A DNA stretch of 38,363 nt from Bacteroidales bacterium (GTDB lineage: Bacteria > Bacteroidota > Bacteroidia > Bacteroidales > Marinilabiliaceae): positions 1 to 38,363 of the forward strand of contig DUOK01000028.1 of assembly GCA_012838865.1 (NCBI GenBank), given 5' to 3'. Both the position numbers and the translations under genes were made by a program. Of the stretch, positions 25,779 through 33,555 are shown piece by piece; position 1 is the stretch's first letter, and each line of letters opens with the position of its first letter. Under the pieces are notes generated by a model. That model was not told the origin of the DNA. It searched no databases and saw only the letters and a program-made list of their open reading frames with translations.

Positions 25779-27032
25779 CTACCTGATTTTTAGCGTAACC
25801 ACTGCCAACACCGCCATAATAATGCTCACAATCCAGAAACGCACCACGATCTTCGATTCGGGATAGCCCTTCATCTGATAATGATGGTGCAGGGGCGCCA
25901 TCCTAAACACCCTTCGTCCTTCCCCGTACTTCCGTTTCGTATATTTAAACCACCCCACCTGTATCATCACCGATAGGTTCTCGACCAAGAACACCCCACA
26001 CAAAATGGGAATAAGCAATTCAATACGTACCAAAATGGCAAAGACCGCAATGATGCCCCCCAGGGTGAGACTGCCCGTATCGCCCATAAAGACCTGAGCC
26101 GGAAAAGAATTGTACCACAGGAATCCGATGGTGGCACCAATAAAGGCACTCATAAACACAACCAATTCCTGAGAATGCGGAATAAACATGATGTTGAGGT
26201 AATCGGCATACACCGTGTGACCCGAAAGATAGGCAAACACGCCCAGGGTGACCCCAATAATGGCCGACACCCCCGTCGCCAGACCATCCAGTCCATCGGT
26301 CATATTGGCCCCGTTAGACACGGCTGTAATGATAAAAATAACCACAAGAACAAAGAGCACCCAGCCCCAGGGCTTGGCCTTATCGCCTAAAAAGTCGAGC
26401 AAAGACGAATAATCAATGCGATTGTTCTTGAAAAAGGGCACGTTGGTCACCGGCGCCTTAATGGTCTCCACCTGCACCATGGTACCACTTCCTTCAGGCC
26501 CCTCCTGAACCACCACATCTGCAGCGACCTCCTGACCAACAGGCAGCGGAGTTTTAAGGCGTGCCACTACATCATCGTTAAAATAAAGCGTCAGCCCCAC
26601 AATAATGCCCAAGCCAACCTGACCAACGATTTTAAACCTTCCGGCCAGGCCCTCCTTATTCTTTTTAAATACCTTAATGTAATCGTCCAAAAAGCCAATA
26701 GCACCCAACCAAACCGTGCTTACCAGCATCAACAGCACATACACATTATTGAGTCGGCCAAACAAAAGCACCGGCACCAATATGGACGCGATGATGATCA
26801 ATCCGCCCATGGTCGGCGTACCCTTTTTTTGGTACTGCCCTTCGAGTCCCAGATCCCTGACCACCTCGCCGATTTGCTGCCGCTGCAGCAAACGAATAAC
26901 GTACTTCCCAATGAAAGTGGCCATCAGCAGAGAAAAGATAACCGCCATGCCCGAACGAAAGGAAATGTATGGAAACATTCCCACCCCGGGGAAGTTTATC
27001 GACTGCAAATACTCGTACAAATAAAACAGCAT
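25779..27032 (-). CDS. mraY: Phospho-MurNAc-pentapeptide transferase MraY
   Basis: This 417-residue polytopic membrane enzyme makes lipid I from UDP-MurNAc-pentapeptide and undecaprenyl phosphate. Catalytic landmarks are GTPTMGG (71-77), FLDDYIK with Asp116/Asp117, [10 protein letters not shown] (243-252) and [12 protein letters not shown], and [11 protein letters not shown] near the C terminus. It is about 55 residues longer than E. coli MraY. The extra sequence lies at about residues 151-222, between helix 4 ([18 protein letters not shown]) and helix 5 ([16 protein letters not shown]), which by known topology is periplasmic. It contains a hydrophilic block with [19 protein letters not shown]. 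It sits 9 bases after murE. Confidence 0.97.
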   Translation of the reverse strand: MLFYLYEYLQSINFPGVGMFPYISFRSGMAVIFSLLMATFIGKYVIRLLQRQQIGEVVRDLGLEGQYQKKGTPTMGGLIIIASILVPVLLFGRLNNVYVLLMLVSTVWLGAIGFLDDYIKVFKKNKEGLAGRFKIVGQVGLGIIVGLTLYFNDDVVARLKTPLPVGQEVAADVVVQEGPEGSGTMVQVETIKAPVTNVPFFKNNRIDYSSLLDFLGDKAKPWGWVLFVLVVIFIITAVSNGANMTDGLDGLATGVSAIIGVTLGVFAYLSGHTVYADYLNIMFIPHSQELVVFMSAFIGATIGFLWYNSFPAQVFMGDTGSLTLGGIIAVFAILVRIELLIPILCGVFLVENLSVMIQVGWFKYTKRKYGEGRRVFRMAPLHHHYQMKGYPESKIVVRFWIVSIIMAVLAVVTLKIR

Positions 27033-27041
27033 AATACCTTA

Positions 27042-28511
27042 TTAAAGATTGTTAGATCCTTCATCAAAAAAATCCCTGATCACCTCCCTGTCGTCAAAGT
27101 GCGCACGAACCCCCTTAATCTCCTGATACGTCTCATGCCCCTTACCGGCTACCAAAACCACATCGCCCTTTTGGGCCAGGGCACAGGCAGTGCGTATGGC
27201 TTCTCGTCGATTGGTAATGGAAAGCACTTTAGAGCGCTCGGAAGAAGCGACCCCTTCCAGCATCTGGGCGATAATATGCTCCGGATCCTCACTTCGGGGA
27301 TTATCGGAAGTTAAAATTACCCGGGTACTGGCCATTACAGCCTCAGCTGCCATAATGGGCCGCTTGTACGGATCCCGGTCGCCCCCCGCGCCCACCACCG
27401 TAATTAAGGCATGGCCTGCCCCGCGAATCTGATTGAGGGCCTCCAATACATTTTTCAAAGCATCCGGGGTGTGCGCGTAATCCACCACCGCGGTAACGCC
27501 AGCGGCCGAACGCAAAGTTTCAAAACGTCCGTCCACAGGCTGAAGTCGACTCAAAGCAGTCAGCACCTCTGCCTCCTTCCAGCCCAGCAAAACGCCTGCC
27601 CCATAAACAGCCACCAGGTTGGCCGCATTAAAGCGGCCGATGAAGGGGGTCCACAGCTCCTGCCCGTTCAGCTCTAAATGCATCCCCTCAAAAAGACTCT
27701 CCAAAACCTTCACCCTAAAATCAGCCAACTCGCGCAGCGAGAAAAACTTAGCCCTTGCTTTGCAATTTTGCAACATAACGGGTCCGTTTTTGTCATCCGC
27801 ATTAACCAGCGCAAAAGACGCTGCAGGGAGACTGTCGAAAAAGCCCTTCTTAGCTTTTAAATAGGCGTCAAAAGTGCCGTGGTAATCGAGGTGATCGTGC
27901 GTTAAGTTGGTAAAAACCCCGCCGGCAAATTGCAGGCCGGCGATGCGTTGCTGTACCACCGAATGCGAACTCACCTCCATAAAACAATAATCGCAGCCGG
28001 CATCCACCATCTGACGCAAGAGGCCCTGCAAAGTGAGGGCGTCGGGGGTGGTATGGGTAGCTGGCAGACTGCTGCCACCAATATAGTTGGCTACCGTTGA
28101 ACACAGACCGGCCTTCCAGCCCAGCTCCATAGCCAGGCGGTACAACAGCGTAGCCACGGTTGTTTTCCCATTGGTACCTGTGACGCCCACCAGCTTGAGC
28201 TCCCGGGAAGGATGCCCAAAATGCACAGCAGCCAACTGTCCCAGCGCCTCGGAAGAGTCGGCCACTTGTAGGTAAACCACTCCGGGCTGACATTGCGCAG
28301 GGATTTTTTCACATACAATGGCCGGACAACCGGCAGCAATGGCCTGGTCGATGAAGTCGTGCCCATCGACACGACTCCCTTTTTGGGCGACAAACAAAAC
28401 ACCCCTTCCGGCCTGCCTCGAATCAAAAGCAATGTTTTCAATTTCCGGATCTTCCTTCCCTTGACGTTCCAACAACGACAAGGTTTCCAAATAATTACTC
28501 AATGGCTTCAT
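27042..28511 (-). CDS. murE: UDP-MurNAc-tripeptide synthetase MurE (meso-DAP type)
   Basis: This 489-residue Mur ligase adds the third amino acid of the stem peptide. The N-terminal domain has the UDP-binding IAFDSRQAGRGVLFVA. The ATP loop is TGTNGKTT (111-118), followed by MEVSSHSVVQQRIAG and FTNLTHDHLDYHGTF with the carbamylated-lysine region. The C-terminal domain includes VVDYAHTPDALKNVL, VGAGGDRDPYKRPIM and TSDNPRSEDP. The DNPR motif is the signature of meso-diaminopimelate specificity, so the peptidoglycan should be of the A1-gamma type common in Bacteroidota. It lies 34 bases after the ftsI stop and 9 bases before mraY. Confidence 0.97.
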   Translation of the reverse strand: MKPLSNYLETLSLLERQGKEDPEIENIAFDSRQAGRGVLFVAQKGSRVDGHDFIDQAIAAGCPAIVCEKIPAQCQPGVVYLQVADSSEALGQLAAVHFGHPSRELKLVGVTGTNGKTTVATLLYRLAMELGWKAGLCSTVANYIGGSSLPATHTTPDALTLQGLLRQMVDAGCDYCFMEVSSHSVVQQRIAGLQFAGGVFTNLTHDHLDYHGTFDAYLKAKKGFFDSLPAASFALVNADDKNGPVMLQNCKARAKFFSLRELADFRVKVLESLFEGMHLELNGQELWTPFIGRFNAANLVAVYGAGVLLGWKEAEVLTALSRLQPVDGRFETLRSAAGVTAVVDYAHTPDALKNVLEALNQIRGAGHALITVVGAGGDRDPYKRPIMAAEAVMASTRVILTSDNPRSEDPEHIIAQMLEGVASSERSKVLSITNRREAIRTACALAQKGDVVLVAGKGHETYQEIKGVRAHFDDREVIRDFFDEGSNNL

Positions 28512-28545
28512 AGACGCTTATTTCATTTGCCCGTTTTGGGCGACA

Positions 28546-30657
28546 TCATTCCAATTTAATAAATATGGTGCTGCCTTTGCGTATCGGCCCCCCTGCCTGT
28601 ATCGACTGGGAAACGACTCTTCCAACTCCCTGAAGATGTACCTTCAGACCAGCATTCTCAAGCAAAGCCACCGCATCTTTGGCCCCCATTCCAATCACGC
28701 CGGGAACGGTCCCCCCGGGCATGGGCTTTGGTCTGAACACCACCCCACTGTCTACCGCCAAGGTGGACACCCAGTCGTGAATCTCCTGTTGTTGGTAGGC
28801 CGGCATTCGCAGTTCCCTGAAAATAGTGTGCAACTCTGTTATGGTCCCCCCCTTGGCATAGGGATAAACCCGATCCTCAGCAGGCGGATTCCAGCCGGCG
28901 GTCTGCACAAAATCAAAGCCGGTGGCGTAAACCCGGTCGGCAATCTCCCGAAACACCGTACCAGCCACCACATTTCCGTAATAAACGTTGTTGGAGGGAC
29001 TGGCCACGACAACGATACACGAATACCGAGGGCGTTCGGCCGGAAAATAACCTACAAAGGAGGCCTGGTGCTCTACCCCTCCGGCCTGATAACCCTGGGC
29101 CCCTTTCGCCACCTGAGCGGTTCCGGTCTTCCCGGCAATGGAATAGTTATTGTTTCGTATGTTCGTAGCCGTACCCCGCTCCACGACCCCAAGCAGCAGC
29201 CGGTGTGCCGCTTCGACCGTCTCGCGACTGGCAATGGAAGGATTCAGCACCTCTGGTGAAAAACGCTCCACCATCCTGCCGTGGCGACTCAATCCACTCA
29301 CAAACATCGGCTTAACCATTTTCCCCTTATTGGCTACGGCATTGTAAAGTGCCAATATTTGAAGCGGCGTCATCTTAACCTCATAACCGATGGCCATCCA
29401 AGGCAAAGTGGTGCCCGACCACATGGTGTCGCCGGGGTATTTTATTTCGGGCCGCCCCTCCCCGTCAATCTCAATACCTAAGGGTTTGTTAAGTCCCATT
29501 TGGTACAAACGATCCACAAAACGACGTGGGTTGTCTTTGTACTGTTCAAAAATCAGGCGCGAAATGCCAATATTCGAAGATTTTTCAAAGACCTCCTGCA
29601 TACTCATTCGACCGTAGCCACCCTGACGACTGTCGCGCATCACCTGATCGTAAAAGCGATAAGCCCCATTTCCGGTATCGATGGAATCGCTCAAACGCAC
29701 CACCCGGTCTTCCAGCGCCGCCATCATAGCCGCCAACTTAAAAGTTGAACCAGGCTCTGAGGCCTCTCCGATGGCATAATTAAAATAATCTTCGGTATAA
29801 ACACCAGGCCGCTGCCGGTATAAGTTAACCATGGCCCGAATGGCTCCGGTTTCCACCTCCATTAATATGGCCACTCCGTGGCGGGCGTTGTGCCTTTGCA
29901 ATTGCGTACGCAGAGCGTGTTCAGCAACATCCTGAATGCCTATATCCAGTGTGGTCACCACATCCAGTCCGTCAACCGGAGGGCTTACCACTTCAGGCAC
30001 CCACCGACCCGAAATGCGCTTCTGCACACTGGTCCCCGAAGTCCCCCGCAACACCTCATTGTAAGCTCTTTCCAGTCCTACCCGTCCCCCTTTGGAACTT
30101 TCTCCGTAAAGCTTGCCAATGGTACGCGATGCCAGGGAACCAAAAGGCTGCTTACGCTGGTCGTATTGTTCCGGTATAAAGCCTCCACGGTTACGCCCTT
30201 CTCTAAACAGGGGGAAGCGACTCACCACCTGTAACTCGGTATAGGAAATACGTCGGGGGTGCACCAGGTAGTAACGGCGTCCCTGTTGACGCGCCCGTTG
30301 CAGCTCACGCCGATACACAGACGCCCCCTTATCCCTAAAAAAGCGCGACAACTCCAGCGCAAGAGAATCCACCGCCCCATTAAACTTAGCATCGGTCAAT
30401 CCCTCCGCCAGCAAATCCATATACAAACGATAACTGGGCACCGAGCAGGCAATCTTCATTCCGTTTACGTCCAGAATGTCGCCCCGCTTAGGTGCCACCT
30501 CATTTTCATTTCGCTCAATCTGCCGGGCTTTGGACTTCCACTCCTCGGCATTCAAATATTTTAACGAGACCAATTGAAAAAACAACCAGATGGCCAACAA
30601 CGCAAACAATGCGAAGATGAACCCAAATCTGATAATTATGTCTCTCTTAATGGTCAT
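28546..30657 (-). CDS. ftsI: Septal transpeptidase FtsI/PBP with C-terminal PASTA domain
   Basis: This 703-residue class B penicillin-binding protein cross-links septal peptidoglycan with FtsW. One N-terminal helix (IIIRFGFIFALFALLAIWLFFQL, described in part) anchors it. A dimerisation/pedestal domain follows (about 45-250), with PKRGDILDVNG and FGSLASRTIGKLYG. The transpeptidase domain has S304-T-F-K (SxxK), S360-S-N362 (SxN) and K510-T-G-T. A single PASTA domain ends the protein (about 640-703), TVPGVIGMGAKDAVALLENAGL, which may sense muropeptide or lipid II. It is SpoVD-like rather than E. coli-like in carrying PASTA, as is usual for Bacteroidota. It starts 10 bases after the ftsL stop. 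Confidence 0.95.
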   Translation of the reverse strand: MTIKRDIIIRFGFIFALFALLAIWLFFQLVSLKYLNAEEWKSKARQIERNENEVAPKRGDILDVNGMKIACSVPSYRLYMDLLAEGLTDAKFNGAVDSLALELSRFFRDKGASVYRRELQRARQQGRRYYLVHPRRISYTELQVVSRFPLFREGRNRGGFIPEQYDQRKQPFGSLASRTIGKLYGESSKGGRVGLERAYNEVLRGTSGTSVQKRISGRWVPEVVSPPVDGLDVVTTLDIGIQDVAEHALRTQLQRHNARHGVAILMEVETGAIRAMVNLYRQRPGVYTEDYFNYAIGEASEPGSTFKLAAMMAALEDRVVRLSDSIDTGNGAYRFYDQVMRDSRQGGYGRMSMQEVFEKSSNIGISRLIFEQYKDNPRRFVDRLYQMGLNKPLGIEIDGEGRPEIKYPGDTMWSGTTLPWMAIGYEVKMTPLQILALYNAVANKGKMVKPMFVSGLSRHGRMVERFSPEVLNPSIASRETVEAAHRLLLGVVERGTATNIRNNNYSIAGKTGTAQVAKGAQGYQAGGVEHQASFVGYFPAERPRYSCIVVVASPSNNVYYGNVVAGTVFREIADRVYATGFDFVQTAGWNPPAEDRVYPYAKGGTITELHTIFRELRMPAYQQQEIHDWVSTLAVDSGVVFRPKPMPGGTVPGVIGMGAKDAVALLENAGLKVHLQGVGRVVSQSIQAGGPIRKGSTIFIKLE

Positions 30658-30667
30658 ACTCCCTGCT

Positions 30668-31048
30668 CTAGTCCGCTTTTATTATTCTGGGTGGTGTTTT
30701 CAGCACCTCCAGCTCCAATCCGGCCGCCTCCACCCGACGAATCACTTCCGACTGGCGACTCATTTGCATCAATTCCGAGGAAGTGGTAATGGCTTCATAC
30801 TGCAATTCCTGCACCTCCTTATTAAGGGCAACCTGCCGCTTCAACAGTTTTTCGAGCGCATAATGATTGTTGATGTAAATAAAAGCCAACAACACCAAAA
30901 ACAAGAAATATGGGCCTTGCGCAGTAAAGGAAGTCCGTGTAAAAACCTTGCCGCTCACCAAATCCTTCAGCGAATAGCCCTTCAAGTCCTGCAGCACCTC
31001 ATTGCCCGACTCAAATTCCTTACTGTTCTTTATACGCTTCCAAAACAT
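30668..31048 (-). CDS. ftsL: FtsL-like division protein
   Basis: This 126-residue bitopic protein has a cytoplasmic N-terminal part of about 45 residues, one transmembrane helix (YFLFLVLLAFIYINNHYAL, about 47-65) and a periplasmic coiled coil with leucine/valine heptads (LEKLLKRQVALNKEVQELQ). It ends in a short tail, LELEVLKTPPRIIKAD. Sequence conservation is too low to identify FtsL by motif. The assignment rests on topology, size and its place between rsmH and ftsI, where Bacteroidota encode FtsL. It would act with FtsB/FtsQ to activate FtsW-FtsI. The cytoplasmic tail is longer than in E. coli. Confidence 0.85.
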   Translation of the reverse strand: MFWKRIKNSKEFESGNEVLQDLKGYSLKDLVSGKVFTRTSFTAQGPYFLFLVLLAFIYINNHYALEKLLKRQVALNKEVQELQYEAITTSSELMQMSRQSEVIRRVEAAGLELEVLKTPPRIIKAD

Positions 31049-31063
31049 AGCTTCACCTTTTGG

Positions 31064-31972
31064 TTAAATCTTTTGGCCCACCCGCAAACGCGCGCTGCGC
31101 GCTCTTGGATTATTTGCTATTTCCGTCTCATCGGGCACCACCACTTTTCGGTTCACCAGCTCAAAAGGAAGCGAGCGGTGTCCGAATAAATCACTCTCCA
31201 CCTGCGCCCGATCCATATCACCCGACCTCAAAAAATTCTTCACCAAACGATCTTCCAGAGAGTGGTACGACATAACGACCAAGCGACCACCGGGTGCCAA
31301 CACCTCCACCGTCTGCTGCAACATCTCACGAAGCACCTCCATTTCCCCATTAACCTCAATACGCAAGGCCTGAAAAACCTGCGATAAAAAACGGGCAGCA
31401 TCCTTTCGTGGCGCCAACTTCGACGCCACATCACGCAGCTGGGTGGTGCTGACAAAGGGCTGCTGCGCTCTAAAGGCAAGGACCTCCCTCACCAAACGAC
31501 GCGCCTCTTTCAACTCACCATACAACTTAAAAATACGCAACAGCTCCTCCTCCGTAGCGGTATTCAACACATCGGCAGCACTTCGCCCGGCACCCTGATT
31601 CATACGCATATCCAAGGCCCCGTCGAAGCGAAAAGAAAAACCCCGCTCAGCTACATCAAAATGATGTGACGAAACACCCAAATCGGCCAGTATCCCATCC
31701 ACCGGAAGACAGTCGAGATAACTTAAGAAATGATACAGATAGCGAAAATTGTGGCGTACAAAAGTGACGCGCTGGTCGTCAATCCGATTCTCCCAGGCAT
31801 CCGGATCCTGATCAAAAACCACCAACCGCCCCTCCGGACCCAGGCGCTCTAAAATGGCACGACTGTGTCCGCCTCCGCCAAAGGTTAAATCCACATACCG
31901 TCCCTCCGGCTTAATGTCGAGGCCATCGATACAGGCCTGTAACAAAACCGGAATATGATAGGTCGTACTCAT
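31064..31972 (-). CDS. rsmH: 16S rRNA (cytosine(1402)-N4)-methyltransferase RsmH
   Basis: This 302-residue SAM-dependent methyltransferase (MraW) modifies N4 of cytidine 1402 in the decoding centre of 16S rRNA. The SAM loop is YVDLTFGGGGHSRAIL, preceded by the start YHIPVLLQACIDGL. Further family blocks are VDGILADLGVSSHHFD, DGALDMRMNQ and GGRLVVMSYHSLEDRLVKNFL. It lies 38 bases after mraZ, as in nearly all dcw clusters, and 15 bases before ftsL. No deviation from the family is evident. Confidence 0.97.
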   Translation of the reverse strand: MSTTYHIPVLLQACIDGLDIKPEGRYVDLTFGGGGHSRAILERLGPEGRLVVFDQDPDAWENRIDDQRVTFVRHNFRYLYHFLSYLDCLPVDGILADLGVSSHHFDVAERGFSFRFDGALDMRMNQGAGRSAADVLNTATEEELLRIFKLYGELKEARRLVREVLAFRAQQPFVSTTQLRDVASKLAPRKDAARFLSQVFQALRIEVNGEMEVLREMLQQTVEVLAPGGRLVVMSYHSLEDRLVKNFLRSGDMDRAQVESDLFGHRSLPFELVNRKVVVPDETEIANNPRARSARLRVGQKI

Positions 31973-32010
31973 AACAATTCGCTTAAAAATGACAGACCAT
32001 CCAGGTCTCT

Positions 32011-32472
32011 TTACTCACTGTCAGCGGACGCACCGCCCAATAGCAACTCGGCTTGTCCGGCCAGTGAAACGGCATTATCGCTCATCGCCGAATAAATGGG
32101 CTTCGCCCACAATTCGATGTAACGATCTACCCCCACCAAAACCACTTCCCGATCGGCAGCGACCTGCTCCATCAAACGACGGGGAATCAAAAACCGACCG
32201 CCCGAATCAAGCTGAACCTCAGCCGAAGCCCTAAAGAAATCGCGTAAAAACTGCTTGTGCTCACGCTTATAAGGATTTAATCGTTGTCGCAGGCGCAACA
32301 ACTCTTCCTCCCAGTAAGCATAGGGGTACAAAACCAGGCAAGTTTCAAACAAATCTTTCCGCACCACAAAGCGCTGCTCATCCTGCCCCACCGCCTTTTT
32401 AAAGGCAGCGGGCAGCACAATGCGCCCCTTGGCATCGGCTTTACATTCAAAATCGCCTATAAATGTGACCAT
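32011..32472 (-). CDS. mraZ: Transcriptional regulator MraZ
   Basis: This 153-residue member of the AbrB/SpoVT-like double-fold family forms rings and represses its own promoter at the head of the division cluster. The two MraZ repeats are visible: FIGDFECKADAKGRIVLPAAFKK and the second, LDSGGRFLIPRRLMEQV, each with the DxxGR core. The frame is open to 32550, but the family begins exactly at the ATG at 32472 (MVTFIGDF). The longer version would run through the operator repeats and promoter, so I chose the shorter. An array of TGGG repeats lies directly upstream, consistent with autoregulation. Confidence 0.95.
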   Translation of the reverse strand: MVTFIGDFECKADAKGRIVLPAAFKKAVGQDEQRFVVRKDLFETCLVLYPYAYWEEELLRLRQRLNPYKREHKQFLRDFFRASAEVQLDSGGRFLIPRRLMEQVAADREVVLVGVDRYIELWAKPIYSAMSDNAVSLAGQAELLLGGASADSE

Positions 32473-32494
32473 TACAAAACACCTCTTTGGAGGG

Positions 32495-32525
32495 TAAAGG
32501 TAATATATTTTTACCCCACAATCAA
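32495..32525 (-). promoter_or_regulatory. Promoter of the mraZ division operon
   Basis: On the minus strand, TTG (32525-32523) and TACCTTTA (32502-32495) are separated by 20 bases, matching the Bacteroidota -33 TTG and -7 TAnnTTTG spacing with one deviation. Transcription would start near 32488, giving a leader of about 16 bases. The MraZ repeats overlap the -33 and spacer. Confidence 0.65.
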
Positions 32526-32571
32526 CCACTTTATCCCACTTTATTCCCAAATAGCTGCTTTTTTTACCCCA
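32515..32571 (-). promoter_or_regulatory. MraZ operator (TGGG direct repeats)
   Basis: Read on the minus strand, TGGG occurs at 32571-32568, 32549-32546, 32538-32535 and 32518-32515, with a degenerate copy TGGT at 32528-32525. Steps are 22, 11, 10 and 10 bases, close to one helical turn or two. Known MraZ operators are TGGGN repeats at about 10-base spacing just upstream of mraZ. The array covers the -33 element and spacer, so bound MraZ would block polymerase. Confidence 0.8.
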
Positions 32572-32623
32572 CCGAAACAGCCTGCCCTTATTGTCGTTCC
32601 GAAACCATTTTCTTTTTTTTTCG

Positions 32624-32631
32624 TACCTTGT
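32624..32631 (+). promoter_or_regulatory. Possible -7 element before the gls acyltransferase genes
   Basis: TACCTTGT keeps TAnnTT of the consensus but not the last two bases, and no -33 partner sits at normal spacing. It is 25 bases before the ATG in the 183-base divergent gap shared with mraZ. Confidence 0.25.
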
Positions 32632-32655
32632 GCCATCTAAAACAAATCTTTTTCA

Positions 32656-33522
32656 ATGCAGGAGAAAGAAAACAAGAGTGTGCAGCCGAACCTTCAGCAA
32701 AAAGAAGAACTGCTCATTGACATAGAGCAGGTAATAAGCAGCAAAAACCCGGCACTGCTGAAATGGATTCCCCGCTTCATTATTCGGTATCTGAAGCGCA
32801 TCACCCATCAAGACGACGTCAATCGCATCATCATCAGCAACACCCACCTCAAGGGACTCCCTTTTGCTCAGGCCATTCTCGACGACTTTGGGGTAAAATT
32901 TAAAGTGAGCGGCCTGGACCAACTGCCTACCGATAAGCGCTACTTGTTTGCTGCCAACCATCCCTTAGGCGGCATGGACGGCATCGCATTTTTAAGCGCA
33001 ATAGGGCAGCGCTTTCCCAATCTTAAATTCCCGGTGAACGACATCCTTATGAACATTAAGGGCCTCAACAATGTTTTTCTGCCGGTAAATAAGCATGGAG
33101 GGCATTCGCGCGAAGCAGCCCGAAAGCTCGAAGACACTTACCGCTCCGATGCCCAGGTATTGTTCTTTCCGGCGGGACTGGTCAGTCGCATGCAAAAAGG
33201 CGGTGTAATTAAGGACCTGGAATGGAAGCGCAACTTTGTAAAAAAAGCCATCGAGCATCAGCGCGATATTGTCCCGGTGCATATTTCGGGCGAAAACACC
33301 CTCTTTTTTTACCGCCTGGCCAAATGGCGCAAGCGCCTGGGGATTAAAGCCAACATTGAAATGCTTTACCTGCCCGACGAGATGTTTAAGCAAAAGGGGC
33401 AGCGCCTGTACATTCGTATTGGCACGCCCATTCCCTGGCAAAAACTTCAGGAGACCAATGATGCACAGGCCTTAGCGCAAAAAATAAAGGAAAGCGTATA
33501 CGCCCTGGCCAAAAACGACTAA
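32656..33522 (+). CDS. glsA: PlsC-like O-acyltransferase, GlsA type
   Basis: This 288-residue acyltransferase of the PlsC/OlsA superfamily is predicted to O-acylate the hydroxy fatty acid of an N-acyl amino acid, completing glycine-type (or serine/glycine, ornithine) lipids at the inner membrane. The acceptor motif is AANHPLGGMDG (His102, Asp108), an HX5D variant of the usual HX4D. A FPAGLVSRMQKG block corresponds to the FPEGTRS phosphate-binding motif. C-terminal basic segments (FYRLAKWRKRLGIKAN) look membrane-facing. It precedes a GNAT enzyme of the GlsB type by 33 bases. In Bacteroides thetaiotaomicron adjacent glsB and glsA genes make glycine lipids; I use that symbol by resemblance and neighbourhood, and the amino acid head group is not proven here. 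Confidence 0.75.
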   Translation: MQEKENKSVQPNLQQKEELLIDIEQVISSKNPALLKWIPRFIIRYLKRITHQDDVNRIIISNTHLKGLPFAQAILDDFGVKFKVSGLDQLPTDKRYLFAANHPLGGMDGIAFLSAIGQRFPNLKFPVNDILMNIKGLNNVFLPVNKHGGHSREAARKLEDTYRSDAQVLFFPAGLVSRMQKGGVIKDLEWKRNFVKKAIEHQRDIVPVHISGENTLFFYRLAKWRKRLGIKANIEMLYLPDEMFKQKGQRLYIRIGTPIPWQKLQETNDAQALAQKIKESVYALAKND

Positions 33523-33555
33523 TTTTGTAATTCAACACCGAAATTTAATATCAGA

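Noticed and set aside
32473-32550. Upstream extension of the mraZ frame (26 more residues)
   Set aside because: It would cross the promoter and the TGGG repeats, and MraZ proteins start at the MVTFIGDF-like sequence.
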